DNA from: Protonemura montana
Lineage: Eukaryota > Arthropoda > Insecta > Plecoptera > Nemouridae
Reading direction: 5' to 3'
NCBI GenBank assembly: GCA_947568835.1
Contig: OX387611.1
Location: forward strand, 1,988,001-2,052,000
Length of the DNA: 64,000 bases
Shown piece after piece: positions 1 through 13,400 of this stretch. The notes under the pieces were generated by a model. That model made no database searches, was not told the origin of the DNA, and worked only from the letters and a program-made list of their open reading frames with translations. The translations under genes and the position numbers were made by a program. Position 1 is the first letter of the stretch, and every line of letters starts with the position of its first letter.

Positions 1-1270
1 GCATCTAGTTCGATTGCATCAAAATGCACAGGTAAGTTCACATTTCATAATGTTGGGGAGTAATAGCATTATACCTTCAGGCTATTATCAGATTACTCCC
101 CTGCATTTGCTTTGTACACACCCTGTAGTGCATCTAGTTCGATTGCATCAAAATGCACAGGTAAGTTCACATTTCATTATGTTGGGGAGTAATAGCATTA
201 TACCTTCAGGCTATTATCAGATTACTCCCCTGCATTGTTTTGTACACACCCTGTAGTGCATCTAGTTCGATTGCATCAAAATGCACAGGTAAGTTCACAT
301 TTCATTATGTTGGGGAGTAATAGCATTATACCTTCAGGCTATTATCAGATTACTCCCCTGCATTTGCTTTGTACACACCCTGTAGTGCATCTAGTTCGAT
401 TGCATCAAAATGCACAGGTAAGTTCACATTTCATTATGTTGGGGAGTAATAGCATTATACCTGCAGGCTATTATCAGATTACTCCCCTGCATTGTTTTGT
501 ACACACCCTGTAGTGCATCTAGTTCGATTGCATCAAAATGCACAGGTTAATTCACATTTCATAATGTTGGGGAGTAATAGCATTATACCTTCAGGCTATT
601 ATCAGATTACTCCCCTGCATTGATTTGTACACACCCTGTAGTGCATCTAGTTCGATTGCATCAAAATGCACAGGTTAATTCACATTTCATAATGTTGGGG
701 AGTAATAGCATTATACCTTCAGGCTATTATCAGATTACTCCCCTGCATTGTTTTGTACACACCCTGTAGTGCATCTAGTTCGATTGCATCAAAATGCACA
801 GGTTAATTCACATTTCATAATGTTGGGGAGTAATAGCATTATACCTTCAGGCTATTATCAGATTACTCCCCTGCATTGATTTGTACACACCCTGTAGTGC
901 ATCTAGTTCGATTGCATCAAAATGCACAGGTAAGTTCACATTTCATAATGTTGGGGAGTAATAGCATTATACCTTCAGGCTATTATCAGATTACTCCCCT
1001 GCATTGTTTTGTACACATCCTGTAGTGCATCTAGTTCGATTGCATCAAAATGCACAGGTTAATTCACATTTCATAATGTTGGGGAGTAATAGCATTATAC
1101 CTTCAGGCTATTATCAGATTACTCCCCTGCATTGTTTTGTACACACCCTGTAGTGCATCTAGTTCGATTGCATCAAAATGCACAGGTAAGTTCACATTTC
1201 ATTATGTTGGGGAGTAATAGCATTATACCTTCAGGCTATTATCAGATTACTCCCCTGCATTTGCTTTAAG
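1..1270. repeat. Tandem satellite, 128-bp unit, about 10 copies
   Basis: A unit of about 128 bp starting with GCATCTAGTTCGATTGC recurs head to tail from the first base to about 1,270. Copies differ by a few substitutions, for example GTAAGTTCAC against GTTAATTCAC. Each unit holds a perfect 10-bp inverted repeat, GGGGAGTAAT with ATTACTCCCC, about 28 bp apart, so single strands could form one hairpin per unit. The array runs off the left edge. Short ORFs through it are by-products of the repeat. Confidence 0.95.
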
Positions 1271-2160
1271 ACACCCTGTACCCTGCAGGTGATGCTTTTG
1301 TTTTGGGAGTAATATTATTTCACTGTTTTTGTTTTACTGGTACAGTACAAATAATATGTTCTCAAACGCTAGGTTTTCTCAGCCAGTAATCTCATTACAA
1401 TTCTTGTTTACTGGCCAGTAATCATATTATGAACTGAGATTACTGGGGGTAATAATATTATGGCAGTACGAATATTCTGTTACACCGGCAGTGTTTCAAT
1501 GGATGCCATAAATTTGGCATCAACCGTTTATAGGGGCATTTACCCTTCATATTATTTTTTACCATAGATTTGTAACTTTAGTATGAATTGAAATTAAGCT
1601 ATTTAAAAAAATTTGCAGAAAAAATGGATTTGCAATTAATTATCTAAGACTTTTGGCTTTTGGCTTTTGGATTCTCTTGTAGATTACTGTCTTTCCATGC
1701 GGCCGCTCCGTTGGCCAAAGTCGCCAAAAGTCTACCACCTTCCATACCGATTCCCCCTTCCGAGCGCTGTCGCTGCCGCTACGGCTCGGCCGCGGCACGC
1801 TCAGAGCGGTACTGCACGAAAATACGCAACATGCTAATTACATACTTGTGGTAATTCGCTTACTGTAGCTAAGCGAATAATTGTATCATAAAGCCAAATT
1901 GTTTCAACACAGAGGAAGGATGGAGGACTATTCTAAAATGATCTAAATTTTATCTGATGAGAGGTTTGTCTAGATGCTAGGGGTCGAAAAAGCACTATGG
2001 CTTATTTCTTATGGGAGTATTTTTTCTAAGCACCCAAGCCAAAAAATGCGGACTTTGGCAATTTCTGCACGGACAGCCGTGGACACAAGAGTTTTTGACG
2101 TGACTACGTCTTAAAGCGCATTATATAGGGAGGCGTGTACGGATTTGCTCTCCAAAATAG
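1271..2160. other. Intergenic, no gene seen
   Basis: No convincing exon or RNA gene. Between 1,300 and 1,500 the words AGTAAT and ATTACT recur several times, as in the satellite hairpin, so this may be diverged array edge. The GC-rich patch at 1,690 to 1,820 has an open frame but no recognisable domain. Confidence 0.5.
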
Positions 2161-2535
2161 CCAATGTGTAACAAGCCCTACAGCCTACAGGAAGCTAAGT
2201 ATAGAGTGCGACTTATATCATTCAATAGTTCAGAGAATTCTCTAAAAGTACTTTTTATTTATTTTCTATAAAATAAATATTGGAGGCGTTAGAGGGGTTG
2301 GCGTTTTTAATGCTCTCCATAAGACCAATGTTAAATTACGCAAAATGACCAATGTGTAACAAGCCCTACAGCCTACAGGAAACAAAGGACAGAATGCGAC
2401 TTATTATCATTCAAAAGTTCAGATAATTCTCTAAAAGCACTTTTTTTTTATTTTCGATAAAATAAATATTGGAGGGGTGAGAGTAGGCGGCGTTTTTAGC
2501 ACTCGTCATTAGAATAATGGAAAAAAATAATATAT
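2161..2535. repeat. Tandem duplication, 188-bp unit, two copies
   Basis: CCAATGTGTAACAAGCCCTA begins at 2,161 and again at 2,349. The following 180 bases match with scattered changes, including the shared CTCTAAAAG and AAATAAATATTGGAGG segments. The two copies are adjacent at a constant offset of 188. No coding content is visible. Confidence 0.85.
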
Positions 2536-4273
2536 ACATCGCAAGATAACACTTCCATCCCAATCTGTATAGTCCTTCAGCATGTAAATTAGATATGAAA
2601 ACACACCCCAAATAAAGAGAGATGTAAAACTTGCATTTGAAGTATGGTCAGTACTGTAGTTGACCTACGTGCCGACGCGGTAGTTGAACGTAGTCACGCT
2701 TAAATATCGGCCGTATCAATAAGATACAGCTACACCCGGGTTTTTTTATAGTCCAAATGCCATTATCAAATCTTCTAAATCGATGGTAAAAAATAATTTT
2801 GAAGGGTAAATGCCCCTTTAAGCTTTTACACTATCATCAATTGCCTGTCAGTTCCGTTTCCCTTCGGTCAACCGGGAACATGGTTGTGCCACGACCAGCT
2901 ATCCCAGCCAGCTTTCCCCAAACAATAGGCTTTTTGTGAGACACATGTGCAAGGTGTAAAGTGAAAACGGCAGGTCGCTGAACTAAGATATTAGTACAGA
3001 GTACTGCAATACCGACCGGACATCGGCATGTGATAGTGAGAGCCCGAGTACAGCGCAAACAGTATGCTTTTCCTTCCCGTCAAACGATTTAAATTTCGTA
3101 ATATTAATTCCTATGTAACAACCGACAGGGTTGGTGCAGCCCGCCCGCTGCGAACATTCAATGTTTATGTGGCGGTGACGTGGACGCCGTCGTCGTTCTC
3201 GTGTTAAATCAACGTCTCCTTCTCTGAAGGGTACACTCGTGCATACGATAAGGTTTGGCTAGCTATACTATGAAGGTAGTAATGGTAGTAAGTATATGCA
3301 CCTTTGGCGCGATGCATGGTTACAGTGCGTCGTTAGACATGAGGCACAAGGACAGAAAATGTCCGTGTGCGTAAACGCCCGCATTTTCCTAAATCAGTGA
3401 ATGTTTTTTCTCAGCATAGTGGCGCAAAGCAGGACCCTCCCACCCATGTCTAGGTACAGTCGCGGCCAAGATTAAAGTTGTTTTGTCGGGCAGTTGGTTT
3501 TGGCGGCGGTTCTTTTGTCGGGCAGTTGGAACACCCCCATCAATAATCTCTCCTAGTAGACATCGAACCCAGGGCCGGACGGTCGCGTGGTGAATGAAAA
3601 TATTCCACAACAGGTTTTTTTTTGTAGCTTTCAATGACGCGTATTGTCACATACCGAGTACATTTGATTTAATTGGCGATTGGTTTATCAGAATGACATT
3701 TGTGCCAATCAGAAGCAAAATATTCCTTCTGGTTGACAGCTTGTTGTGTATTCTTCGGGTCCGCAATTTTTTATCAGCTGGCTCGAGGTCTGGCCTCTGA
3801 CTGATAGCAAGCAAATCTTATGGTATTATACGCCTATCTATTATACATAAGTATTTAAATTAACTTTTGAAAGAGTTAATTTGACAATTATTGATTTCCT
3901 CATTTGGGGCGGTCTTGAGAATTTATAGTAATGTCAATTTTTTAGTGGGCAGTCAAGGAGAAGGATCCCCATAGAATTATTGTGATACGACTAACTATTG
4001 ACTGTACACTTGAATTTAAACTACACGCATGTATTGCTGTAACTTCCTGCTTCATGAAGCTGTTTCAAGTGAATATTTACAATCCTATTTCAATCTCTTA
4101 AGCTTTTGGCTGCATAAAAACGCGCGAATATGCTGAATCGCAAAGATAAGATTGAAATGCAATCAGATATTTCTTTGTTTTGTTTTACACCATTCGATTC
4201 GTCTTGCCAAGCACGTGCTCACTTGTTATGATTTGATAGTGAATTTACTGATTAACGACATTTTTATTAACTC
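2536..4273. other. Intergenic, no gene seen
   Basis: Only short open frames without family motifs. TTTTGTCGGGCAGTTGG occurs twice, near 3,480 and 3,512, as a local duplication. The segment near 3,555 to 3,595 resembles the B-box half of a tRNA read on the minus strand, but a full tRNA-like head cannot be traced. Confidence 0.45.
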
Positions 4274-4845
4274 AACGCCTGGCTGAATCCTTTGCTCTTT
4301 CCAGATTACTTGAGGTCAGCTGGCTGGATCCTATGCTCTATCCAGGTTACTTGAGGTCAGCTGGCTGGATCCTATGCTCTATTCAGGTTATTTGATATCA
4401 GCTGGCTGGATCCTATGCTCTATACAGGTTATTTGAGATCAGCTGGCTGGATCCTTTGCTCTATCCAGGTTACTTGATATCAGCTGGCTGGATCCTATGC
4501 TCTATCCAGGTTATTTGAGATCAGCTTGCTGGATCCTATGCTCTATTCAGGTGACTTGAGATCAGCTGGCTTGATCCTATGCTCTATCCAGGTTATTTGA
4601 GATCAGCTAGCTAGATCCTGTGCTCTATCCGGGTTATTTGAGACCAGCTGGCTAGATCCTATGCTCTATCCAGGTTATTTGAGAGTAGCTGGCTTGATCC
4701 TATGCTCTATCCAGGTTATTTCAGATCAGCTGGCTGAATCCTATGCTCTATCCAGGTTATTTGAGATCAGCTGGCTTGATCCTATGCTCTATCCAGGTTA
4801 TTTCAGATCAGCTGGCTGAATCCTATGCTCTATCCAGCTACATCG
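4274..4845. repeat. Minisatellite, 41-bp unit, about 14 copies
   Basis: The unit AGCTGGCTGGATCCTATGCT followed by CTATCCAGGTTATTTGAGATC repeats with a 41-bp period. Copies vary at a few positions (GGATCC or TTGATC; TACTTGA or TATTTGA). Because 41 is not a multiple of three, frames shift between copies and the array is not coding. Confidence 0.92.
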
Positions 4846-5740
4846 CTGGGTGGACTGCGTACATTAACCACTTTAAGTCACTTACAATACCTTACCTTTC
4901 TTTCGGAGAAGAGGTCGCTGTCTGGCCCAGAAAATGTCACAAAAATGACGCGCTCAGTTTTTATTAGACGGATGTCCTGGAAATAATTTCCGTCTAAAGA
5001 AACTGGATCACACAACGTCCCTAAGATTGTCGATGCAAAACCCCACGGATTCTAAGAACAAGTGCAACCAACTTGCCGGTCGCTGTGATCCGGTTTTTGC
5101 TCGAGCGGTGGAGGAAGTTCCGGTGATCGAGAATATCCTGTAAACAAGTGCAGGATGTGGGCTGCTGGGAATGTTGATTACACTAATTGTGTTCATAGTA
5201 ATTATATTCACTTGTTTTTTATGCTGATAACTAGAGATGGGAAAGTTATGCAATTGCATCTTTTGATTTATGCATTAAATCCCATGCAAAAACGTGGATA
5301 TATCCATTTCATCACTCCCTGGTTCTAAAAATACTGTTTTTATTTTGCATGTTTTGCATATTTGGGCACTTTTTCTGAAAATTGCATATTTTGTTTTTTT
5401 TTTGCATGTTTTTGAATGTTTTGGCCATTTTACCAAATCTTCTGAAAATTCTCTCGTTTTTTTCAGATGATGTGTACAAAAAATTATTTTAAACTACCCC
5501 GTAAAAATTCAACAGGAAAATTGCTTATAACTTATTGAAAATTTCAATCTCCAAAATTGAAATAATTTGGACAATTTCACTTAGGCCTATTTCTCTTCAT
5601 GACATGCTATGACATTTTTTGGTTTTCAAATCTATTCGTTATGGGCGTTATGTAGTAGAGTGGGGTGGGAGGACTTTCCCAGTATAGCAACTGGTGAATG
5701 GGTAATTACCTGGGAATACCTAGTTCCCAACCCTCTCAAC
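4846..5740. other. Intergenic, no gene seen
   Basis: No gene identified. The 5,230 to 5,450 part is T-rich with repeated TTTTGCAT words. The word TAGAGATGGG near 5,232 resembles some hAT termini, but no second end or target duplication was found. Confidence 0.4.
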
Positions 5741-6098
5741 CCTTTGACAGATGTTTCAAAAAAGTTTCAACAGTTTCAACAAATGAAACTTTTCATAACC
5801 ATGACACAAGAACAAAGGCTCACTTACGACTAGATAAATATAGATCAAATAATTTTAGATGGGACCCAATCTATAATGGCAGAAAACTTTTTAATGCTCT
5901 ACCAAGGTCAATCAAAGAACTACCGCATACCAAAATAAAAATTGTATTAAAGACATACCTAATCAATAACTGTTTTTATTCTGTCGATGAATTTTACAAT
6001 TGTTAAATGTGCCAATATGTAAAATTAAAATTGTATCACTTGAATGTCATATAACAATATGTAATTGTTCCTAATGACAATAAACATTATTATTATGA
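5741..6098 (+). mobile_element. Non-LTR retrotransposon 3' end fragment
   Basis: The plus-strand frame ending at 6,006 gives the C-terminal tail typical of CR1/jockey-like reverse transcriptase ORFs: a WDPIYNGRKLFNALP stretch, then a terminal FYSVDEF. The same FYSV ending is seen in the element at 18 to 22 kb. After the stop comes a short 3' UTR ending in an ATTATTATT run at about 6,085 to 6,097, the expected tail. Everything upstream of the tail domain is missing, so this is a heavily 5'-truncated insertion. Confidence 0.8.
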
Positions 6099-6599
6099 AT
6101 GAAATGATATCTTATCTCCTATTTAGAGGAATTTTGTTTTTGCAGAAGTTGAGTCTTATGTGGAAGGGAAGTTGGTAGGTCTTTCCAAATTTAACCCAGG
6201 TTTATTACCTGTAGTGCACCTCCATGTAGTTACTACCTGTAATTCTGTGATTATCCCATCCCCTCAACCCCTCCTAGCATGAACTCATCAGAAGGGAATC
6301 AGTTACAGAAGGGAATATCATGCTTGAATTAATTAAATTTATTGATAACACACGAGAGACAGAGTAAAAACTAAATTTTGGTGACAAGGCATCTAGGCAA
6401 CTACAAAAACAGGTGACAACTTTCTTGAACTGAATCATTTCCGAATGGAAAGAAAAATCGCCAAATTAAAAAAAAGTTTGTATTATGACAAGTATACTAA
6501 ACAATTAGACACATTGTTCCCTAGAAACTGTGGTATAATTTGCACTTGTCTTAAAACTTTATTACTTTTATTTTAAGCTTAGATATCATTAGCAGACAC
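6099..6599. other. Intergenic, no gene seen
   Basis: AT-rich sequence between the retrotransposon tail and the 87-bp array. I see no coding or RNA feature. Confidence 0.4.
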
Positions 6600-7562
6600 T
6601 TTGTTTTAGATTGCCATGACAACCCTTGTTTCACCCACCCATTACTATTACATTGTGATGAACTGCCCGATGCCAGGCACGGGTTACTTGTTTTAGATTG
6701 CCATGACAACCCTTGTTTCACCCACCCATTACTATTACATTGTGATGAACTGCCCGATGCCGGGCACGGGTTACTTGTTTTAGATTGCCATGACAACCCT
6801 TGTTTCACCCACCCATTACTATTACATTGTGATGAACTGCCCGATGCCGGGCACGGGTTACTTGTTTTAGATTGCCATGACAACCCTTGTTTCACCCACC
6901 CATTACTATTACATTGTGATGAACTGCCCGATGCCGGGCACGGGTTACTTGTTTTAGATTGCCATGACAACCCTTGTTTCACCCACACATTACTATTACA
7001 TTGTGATGAACTGCCTGATGCCGGGCACGGGTTACTTGTTTTAGATTGCCATGACAGCCCTTGTTTCACCCACACATTACTATTGCATTGTGATGAACTG
7101 CCCGATGCCGGGCACGGGTTACTTGTTTTAGATTGCCATGACAACCCTTGTTTCACCCACCCATTACTATTACATTGTGATGAACTACCCGATGCTGGGC
7201 ACGAGTTACTTGTTTTAGATTGCCATGACAACCCTTGTTTCACCCACCCATTACTATTACATTGTGATGAACTGCCCGATGCCGGGCACGGGTTACTTGT
7301 TTTAGATTGCCATGACAACCCTTGTTTCACCCACCCATTACTATTACATTGTGATGAACTGCCCGATGCCGGGCACGGGTTACTTGTTTTAGATTGCCAT
7401 GACAACCCTTGTTTCACCCACCCATTACTATTACATTGTGATGAACTGCTCGATGCCAGGCACGGGTTACTTGTTTTAGATTGCCATGACAACCCTTGTT
7501 TCACCCACCCATTACTATTACATTGTGATGAACTGCCTGATGCCGGGCACGGGTTACTTGTG
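6600..7562. repeat. Satellite, 87-bp unit, about 11 copies (first array)
   Basis: The unit begins GCCATGACAACCCTTGTTTC and includes GATGCCGGGCACGGGTTAC. It repeats every 87 bp with very few changes. As 87 is 29 codons, one minus-strand frame stays open across the array and reads as a 29-residue repeat containing GWVKQGLSWQSKTSNPCPAS; a plus-strand frame is open too. No signal peptide or splice context supports expression, so I treat the ORFs as consequences of unit length. The same unit forms the array at 43 to 45 kb. Confidence 0.93.
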
Positions 7563-7730
7563 CTATACCCCCTATTAAGGTTGCTAAAAAGTTTAAACAA
7601 CTGATTTGTGGTTCAAAATGCTGTCAAAAACAGTGCGTTGGAGTCAAAATAGTTCACAGAAATCAACTTGTGCCCATAGATAAAAAAAAAAAAAGTACAT
7701 TGAAAAAAGTTTCGAATAAACGTCTACATT

Positions 7731-10447
7731 TTAACATCTAGGAAATGCGCAGCTGAACTGCGCCACCACAAGAACGTAGACAAACAAGTTAGATGCGAAG
7801 TCGGAACAGAGGCTCGAACCCATGGCTGCGCCGGTGGCCGTCACAAACTGCACCTTCTGCGCAGCTAAATCGTTGAGGAGCCATTCAGTTTGGAGCTCGG
7901 TTTGACCTGCGCACGCGCAATCAATGAGTTGGCGCCCTAGTCCGACGCACTGCGCAGAAGCAGACTCGATCAAAGCGCAGGGCTGGGAGATTGCAAGAAG
8001 CTGTGCGATGCACAGCGCGGTCACCACGAACTTTGGCGCCATCAACCTGTTGGGGAACAAATGACGTGTTACGTTATTTTGCAGCTCGATCAGTGACGTC
8101 GTCGCGTGTCACCAGTGGCGGTTTGTGCATGGGGCACTTGTGGCACGGCCTCCCCAAAAAAAGGAGAGAGAAGGAGAGGTTTTGGGTTTCCTTAAAAGTT
8201 TCCGTTGTAGCTTTTTTATTTCACTCGTAATTCGTAACTACCGGCTGGCAGGCAACCCACGGTCCATTGGTGTCGCGCGGATTGCCGATACAGGTAGGGC
8301 ACCGCGGGCAAAAGTGAGGCACGCTGAGGCACCGCGCCGCTTGGTGGTGCTTGAGGGGTGGTCGGAATCGCCGAGGTGTGCTGGGGGGTATGGCTAAAAC
8401 GTCACAGCCACGTCAGAGGGGTGGCACGGTCATGGCACCAAGCATCTACGAGCCGATCGAGATCACGTGACCCGAAGCATACCCGATATTTCACGAATGC
8501 ATTTGCTAGAGGTACCATCGACGCTGGATAAACCCCATTGCTCCTTTCTACATAAAATCCACATTTATATCAGTATATCTATATAAATTTAAATTGCTTT
8601 GAACGCGGGCGAGTTTGCTTGTTTTTTTGTGAGTTTGTTTGAAACTGTGTCGTTATCGTGTGCGCGTGGTTTTGTATTCCAACTGCAAGGTGCGGATTCT
8701 GTTGAGTGTTGTTATAAGTGTTTTTTTGTGCCTCCCACTTTTTTGCCCCACGAACCGCCACTGCGTGTCACTCAGGCTATCAGGATTTTTGAAGAAATTG
8801 CATCTGGTATAGCACAACCGAACAGGTTGATGAAGCCGATCGGTTTAGTAAAAATATACTTCCCTCCTGTTGTACTGTTGCTAACAAAATAATAAACATA
8901 ATTCGATCATTTACAAAAACTATTTGATCTGGGTTTTGAATGCTTAGTGAAGGACAACTGAATTTCCCAACGTTTCGTAACTTGTACCTGGTACTTTATC
9001 AAGGGTAAGAGCAGTCCTGACAATTTTCCGATAGCAAAAGAACCACAAAAAAATGTATAACAAAATTTAACTTACAACCTAGGGTGGTTCTCTTTTCTAA
9101 GAGACTCGCCTATCCATTTACTAACTTCCCACGTCTCTCCACATAGAGATTCATTATAATAGTTTTTAGACTCATGTCTACTTGATGTAACCTTAGCACT
9201 AGTTTTGACAAAAACTATTTCAACTGGGTTTTCAATGCTAAGAGAAGAACTAAAATAAAAATCAAATAGTTTTTGTTAAAACTAGAGTGCTAAGGTTAGA
9301 TAAAGTAGATGTGAGTTTAAAAACTGTCATGATTCGATCATGTTTGTGTGTCTATTAGGTAACGTCTGTCAAAGAGCAATTGGACACTTGCTGAATTTTA
9401 GTAAAAATGTTTGAAAACAATATTAGAGTGTTGTTATATCCGGCGACATTAAGAATCGCATGGGCGGTGAAATTTCATGTAACTATTGTTTAGCGAACCC
9501 AGCGGAGTGAAATCTGCAATTTCACTTACCGCAGAAAATAAAACCACTTGTCTGTGTATTGTGTTTTTGTTGTGCTTAAGGGCGTTTTAGACAATCGTTT
9601 TGTTAAAGAGTAAACAGAAAAAAAAAAACAGGTTTTTTGGTCAAATCTGACAGTTATGTACATTTAAAAGTCCACTTATAATTTTTCAGCTTTAAATTAG
9701 CACAAAATGTAACTGTGGATAGAAAAGAATCGATTGGCATCATGAAAAAATACTGAAATTCCAAAAACGCCAACATTTCATTCTCGGTCATCGATACGGA
9801 AAGTGTGGCTACAACACGACTAGACACGTAGCTACTACTTAATTTCGATGTAGTTTAAGTTTGGTGATAACAATATTTTACCCTTTATAAACCCTTAAAT
9901 AACGCTTGTAAAACTCTGACAAATTTCGTTACTTTTGAAACGTTTCAACACTATTTGACACCGATTTGCTGCAAATACACAAGCGTATCTTTTGTCATCG
10001 GAAAATTGTCAGGCCCTGGAAGAAGTAACTAGTACAAGTTATGAAACGCTGGGAAATTTAGTTGTTGTTCACTTAGCATTCAAAGCCCATTTCAAATAGT
10101 TTTAGTTAAAACTAGTGCTAAGTTTAAATCAAGTAGACATGAGTCTAAAAACACACATATGGGTGAATAAAAATGAAGATTTCGCTTCGCTCGGCTTCAC
10201 ATTTTACCATCCCGAAATATCGCTACGCTCATCCCTTAAATTTCAATCGCGAAGTCCAGGTAGAATCGCATTTTGAGTGCCTTGTCTCTCCCGAGACGAC
10301 AAAACCATCAAAACCATTCTGGTTCTAAATGCATTTTATACATTAGACGAATTTTTGTCTTGTACAATGTGAATTGTGAATTGTATTGTATATATATATA
10401 TATCGACATGTCTCATGCCAAAAGCGGCCAATTGTGATTAATAAACA

Positions 10448-10480
<33 letters not shown>

Positions 10481-13400
10481 TGATTACGCTGTTTAATGTT
10501 TTGCGATGTCGCCTGGCTTGATGGTTCTCGCCCGAGTCCTTACCACGAGTAGGAAGAGTTGATGGCCGCCAGATTCAGATCCTGGTCTGGTACGATGAAC
10601 GCCACGTTGACTACCAACATGAACGACGTCGCAACGAGCACGGCGATCACGAGATTCACCTGTTCCGAACAGAGAACGAACAGCTGCTTGTGCGGCTTAG
10701 AGCAGAGTTTCAGCTTTATTGCCAATCGTCTGTTACAGTCTTTGCAAAAAAAAATATATTAATAAGTTTTCTGCACAAATCGAAACAACTTTACCCCGTC
10801 AAGATAAAAAAAAATGTGGGCAGTTTTTTTTGGCAATCTTTAAAAAAATATATTTGATTTGCTTCCTGTTTTGCCATTGTGTTTGTTTCGTTTCGATGCT
10901 GACCTGCAGTGCCACCTGGTGGCCAAACGCAGAGTTGATTTTCTCGGCCAAGTCGGTCAAGGCCGCGTGTGCTCGTTGCAAATTTTTGGCGTCGAACAGC
11001 GTCACCGGCGAGTCAGCGCCCTCTGCAACGCATTTAAGTATCACCTGAGGCTTGGTCGAAGATTTAGGACAAAATTAACTTTCTCTACTTTTTACAGATA
11101 TTTAAAACTATAGGTATACTATAAAATTAATGCCTAGACTGACACATAACGGGGAGGCATAATAAAATTTGAGTAATCATTCACCATTTCAACATTGAAC
11201 AAACAGTCATCTTTTTAACCGGACGTTTTTTAGCCTGACCACGTATTTTTTCTTTAACACATTTTTATTTTTAGAACCGGCTCCACTTTGAATTAGCAAC
11301 TTTTTGCTTCGCGTATGAATACCAGACATATTTATTACATTGACCGTCGATCAAAACGACCAACAAAGATCGACGTCCATTCAACGCTCATCAGCTGATC
11401 CAGTTATCAAAATGGTCACTAAGTTAGGCAAACGATACAGAATCGAGAACGATTAAGCAACAACAATGCCAATGTCCGTGAGTAGGTCGTAGTACAGATG
11501 TCATATAATAATCAATAACGAGTAGGTATACCTACCCAAAAATCAAGAACGAAGAGCATTAGTCGATAATCAGATGATCAGCCGAGAAACACAGAGATGA
11601 ACACACTGCTGACCTACTAACGCAATCGAAATAAAAAAAAACCACCAATAATAATTGAGCGCAGGCCTGCGCCAGTACACAGTGGGCAAAAATTGACTAT
11701 CGGGAACCGGAGGATGGATTTTCGGCACGCAAACAGACGACGTCAGCCTCAAATCTCAAACGTTCGTCAAACCAGAATACTCAAATACCAGTTAATAAAG
11801 TGAATTGTAGTAGAAATATTCTAATGCATGTCAGTACATAGGCAATAAAGAATAAAATATACCGAATAGAAGCATTCTGAAAACGAAACAGTAATCCAGA
11901 AGTGCCATGTTTCACTGAGCATTGGCTCAAAACCGAAAATATTTAATTAGTAAAATTACCAGGCTAACAACTAATATCAATAGAGAAACCTCCAAGCATA
12001 GAGGTGGAATCATTGTTGCTTAAACATGCTGAAATGTTAAACCACTGTCTGGGATAATTGCTCAAGCTAAGGCCCCCTGGACGGCCTGGTCAGGTAGCAT
12101 TTCCAAGATTTTCCTTTGAACATACGCGGTGTTGTCGCGGGCGCTCTCAGTCCGTTCCTCATCGGCGTTAAATTTGATATCTGAATTTTCTAGGTCCAAG
12201 TACTACTTCTACAACTACTTCTACAACTACTACTACAAACTTCCACGACCTCACAAAATCCACAACTTAGATCCGCACCTCACTGCACGTCACTACTGGA
12301 CGCTAGTTATCACGTACCTCGCAAGGCGCGCTCCAAGTCTTCGACGAACTTTCCCCAGAGCTGCGAAGCTATCATTGTGCATGCGTTCATCCGCACTGTG
12401 ACTAAGGCGTTCATCAGGTACACGCAGGCGCGGAACGAGTGCACGATGACGTGCTGCGACGGTGTTAACTGGAAGTCGGGCCGTTCAGCCAACGAGATTT
12501 CACCCCAGAACTCCTCCTCAATGAAGTACAGGTATAGGGGCAGCAGAACGAACACTGCGCAAGTTTGCGCGCTGATTATACGGTGCGCGCGCAGTGGCCA
12601 GTTAGACAGCAGTGTTGCCGCTTTGTCAGCACTTTTCTGTTGAGCAAAAACAACATCCTCAAGCTACCTCAAGCTTGAAAGGTTTTTGATGGTGCAATCT
12701 CTCAAGACAATAATTATTTTCGTAAAAATGAGTTCGTCACATAGCTTCCTTGTAATGTTTCTAAAAAGTTGACATTTGTAAAGAAAGTATTTTATTTGTA
12801 AGTACCATCCACAGTAAGTAAATTTTCAAGTAATGGTTTGCAGCTATTAGGAAAAATCCCGCCGAAGATCGTAGAAGCAGCGAAAATATAAATAGCACAA
12901 CCATGTCAAAAGCTCATAAACCACCTCTAATAATAAGTGTATCTCTAAAAAAAAAAGAGCTTTGGGCATCAACTAGAGCTAGCGTCAAGTCTCACCAGGA
13001 GCGCGTCAGTCGCCTCGAGGCCCGACGATGTTAGTCCCGAGCCGAGCGCCAGGAGGCCGATGCCAATCTCGCAGACAATGCGGACGAAGAACACCAACAT
13101 TGAGACGAATTTGTATTTTGAGTAGCGCACGCGCCACATTGTTGTGAAGTAAAAGTATGCTAGCGTGGTGTAGGCGACGAGCAGCAGAGTAGAGTAGACC
13201 GTGGCGGGCCATGAACGGAGCAGGCGTTTCGTGGGCGTGGCATAGAGGACGTAAGGGGCGGTGCCAAGGAGACGGGACACGGCCAGTAGAGGGCGCAGCG
13301 CGGCGTGTAAAGGCGAGACGGCGGTCGGAGGTGAAGGAGTACAACTGGGGGCATGAAAGTAGAGAAATTATTGGATGTGCTAGCGAGAGCAGCGAAACCC

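Larger units (their letters stand above)
8911..10157. mobile_element. MITE-like element with long inverted ends (outer copy)
   Basis: The left end 8911-9058 and right end 9990-10157 are inverted copies. Left reads ACTATTTGATCTGGGTTTTG, then TTTCCCAACGTTTCGTAAC, then CCGATAGCAAAAGAACCAC; the right end reads the reverse, including GGAAAATTGTCAGG and CAAGTAGACATGAGTCTAAA. The outermost 40 or so bases of the left end are missing. The interior has no transposase. It lies in the last intron of the gustatory receptor and itself contains the copy at 9161-9326. Confidence 0.75.

Noticed and set aside
14-513. Short plus-strand ORFs in the first 500 bases
   Set aside because: They repeat the satellite unit and shift or end with unit length changes. 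No start context or domain.
1-1270. CRISPR-like array
   Set aside because: Units are nearly identical with no unique spacers, and this is insect DNA. The same holds for all other arrays here.
1660-1854. GC-rich ORF at 1.7 kb
   Set aside because: No splice signals, domain or codon pattern; arginine- and serine-rich composition fits random GC-rich DNA.
6551-7604. Long ORFs of 349 and 173 codons over the 87-bp array
   Set aside because: The unit length is a multiple of three, which alone keeps frames open on both strands. Listed as satellite.
10659-10729. Longer version of gustatory receptor exon 10,659-10,544 using the acceptor at 10,730
   Set aside because: It would break the phase from the preceding exon, and the added residues are charged and unlike the family.
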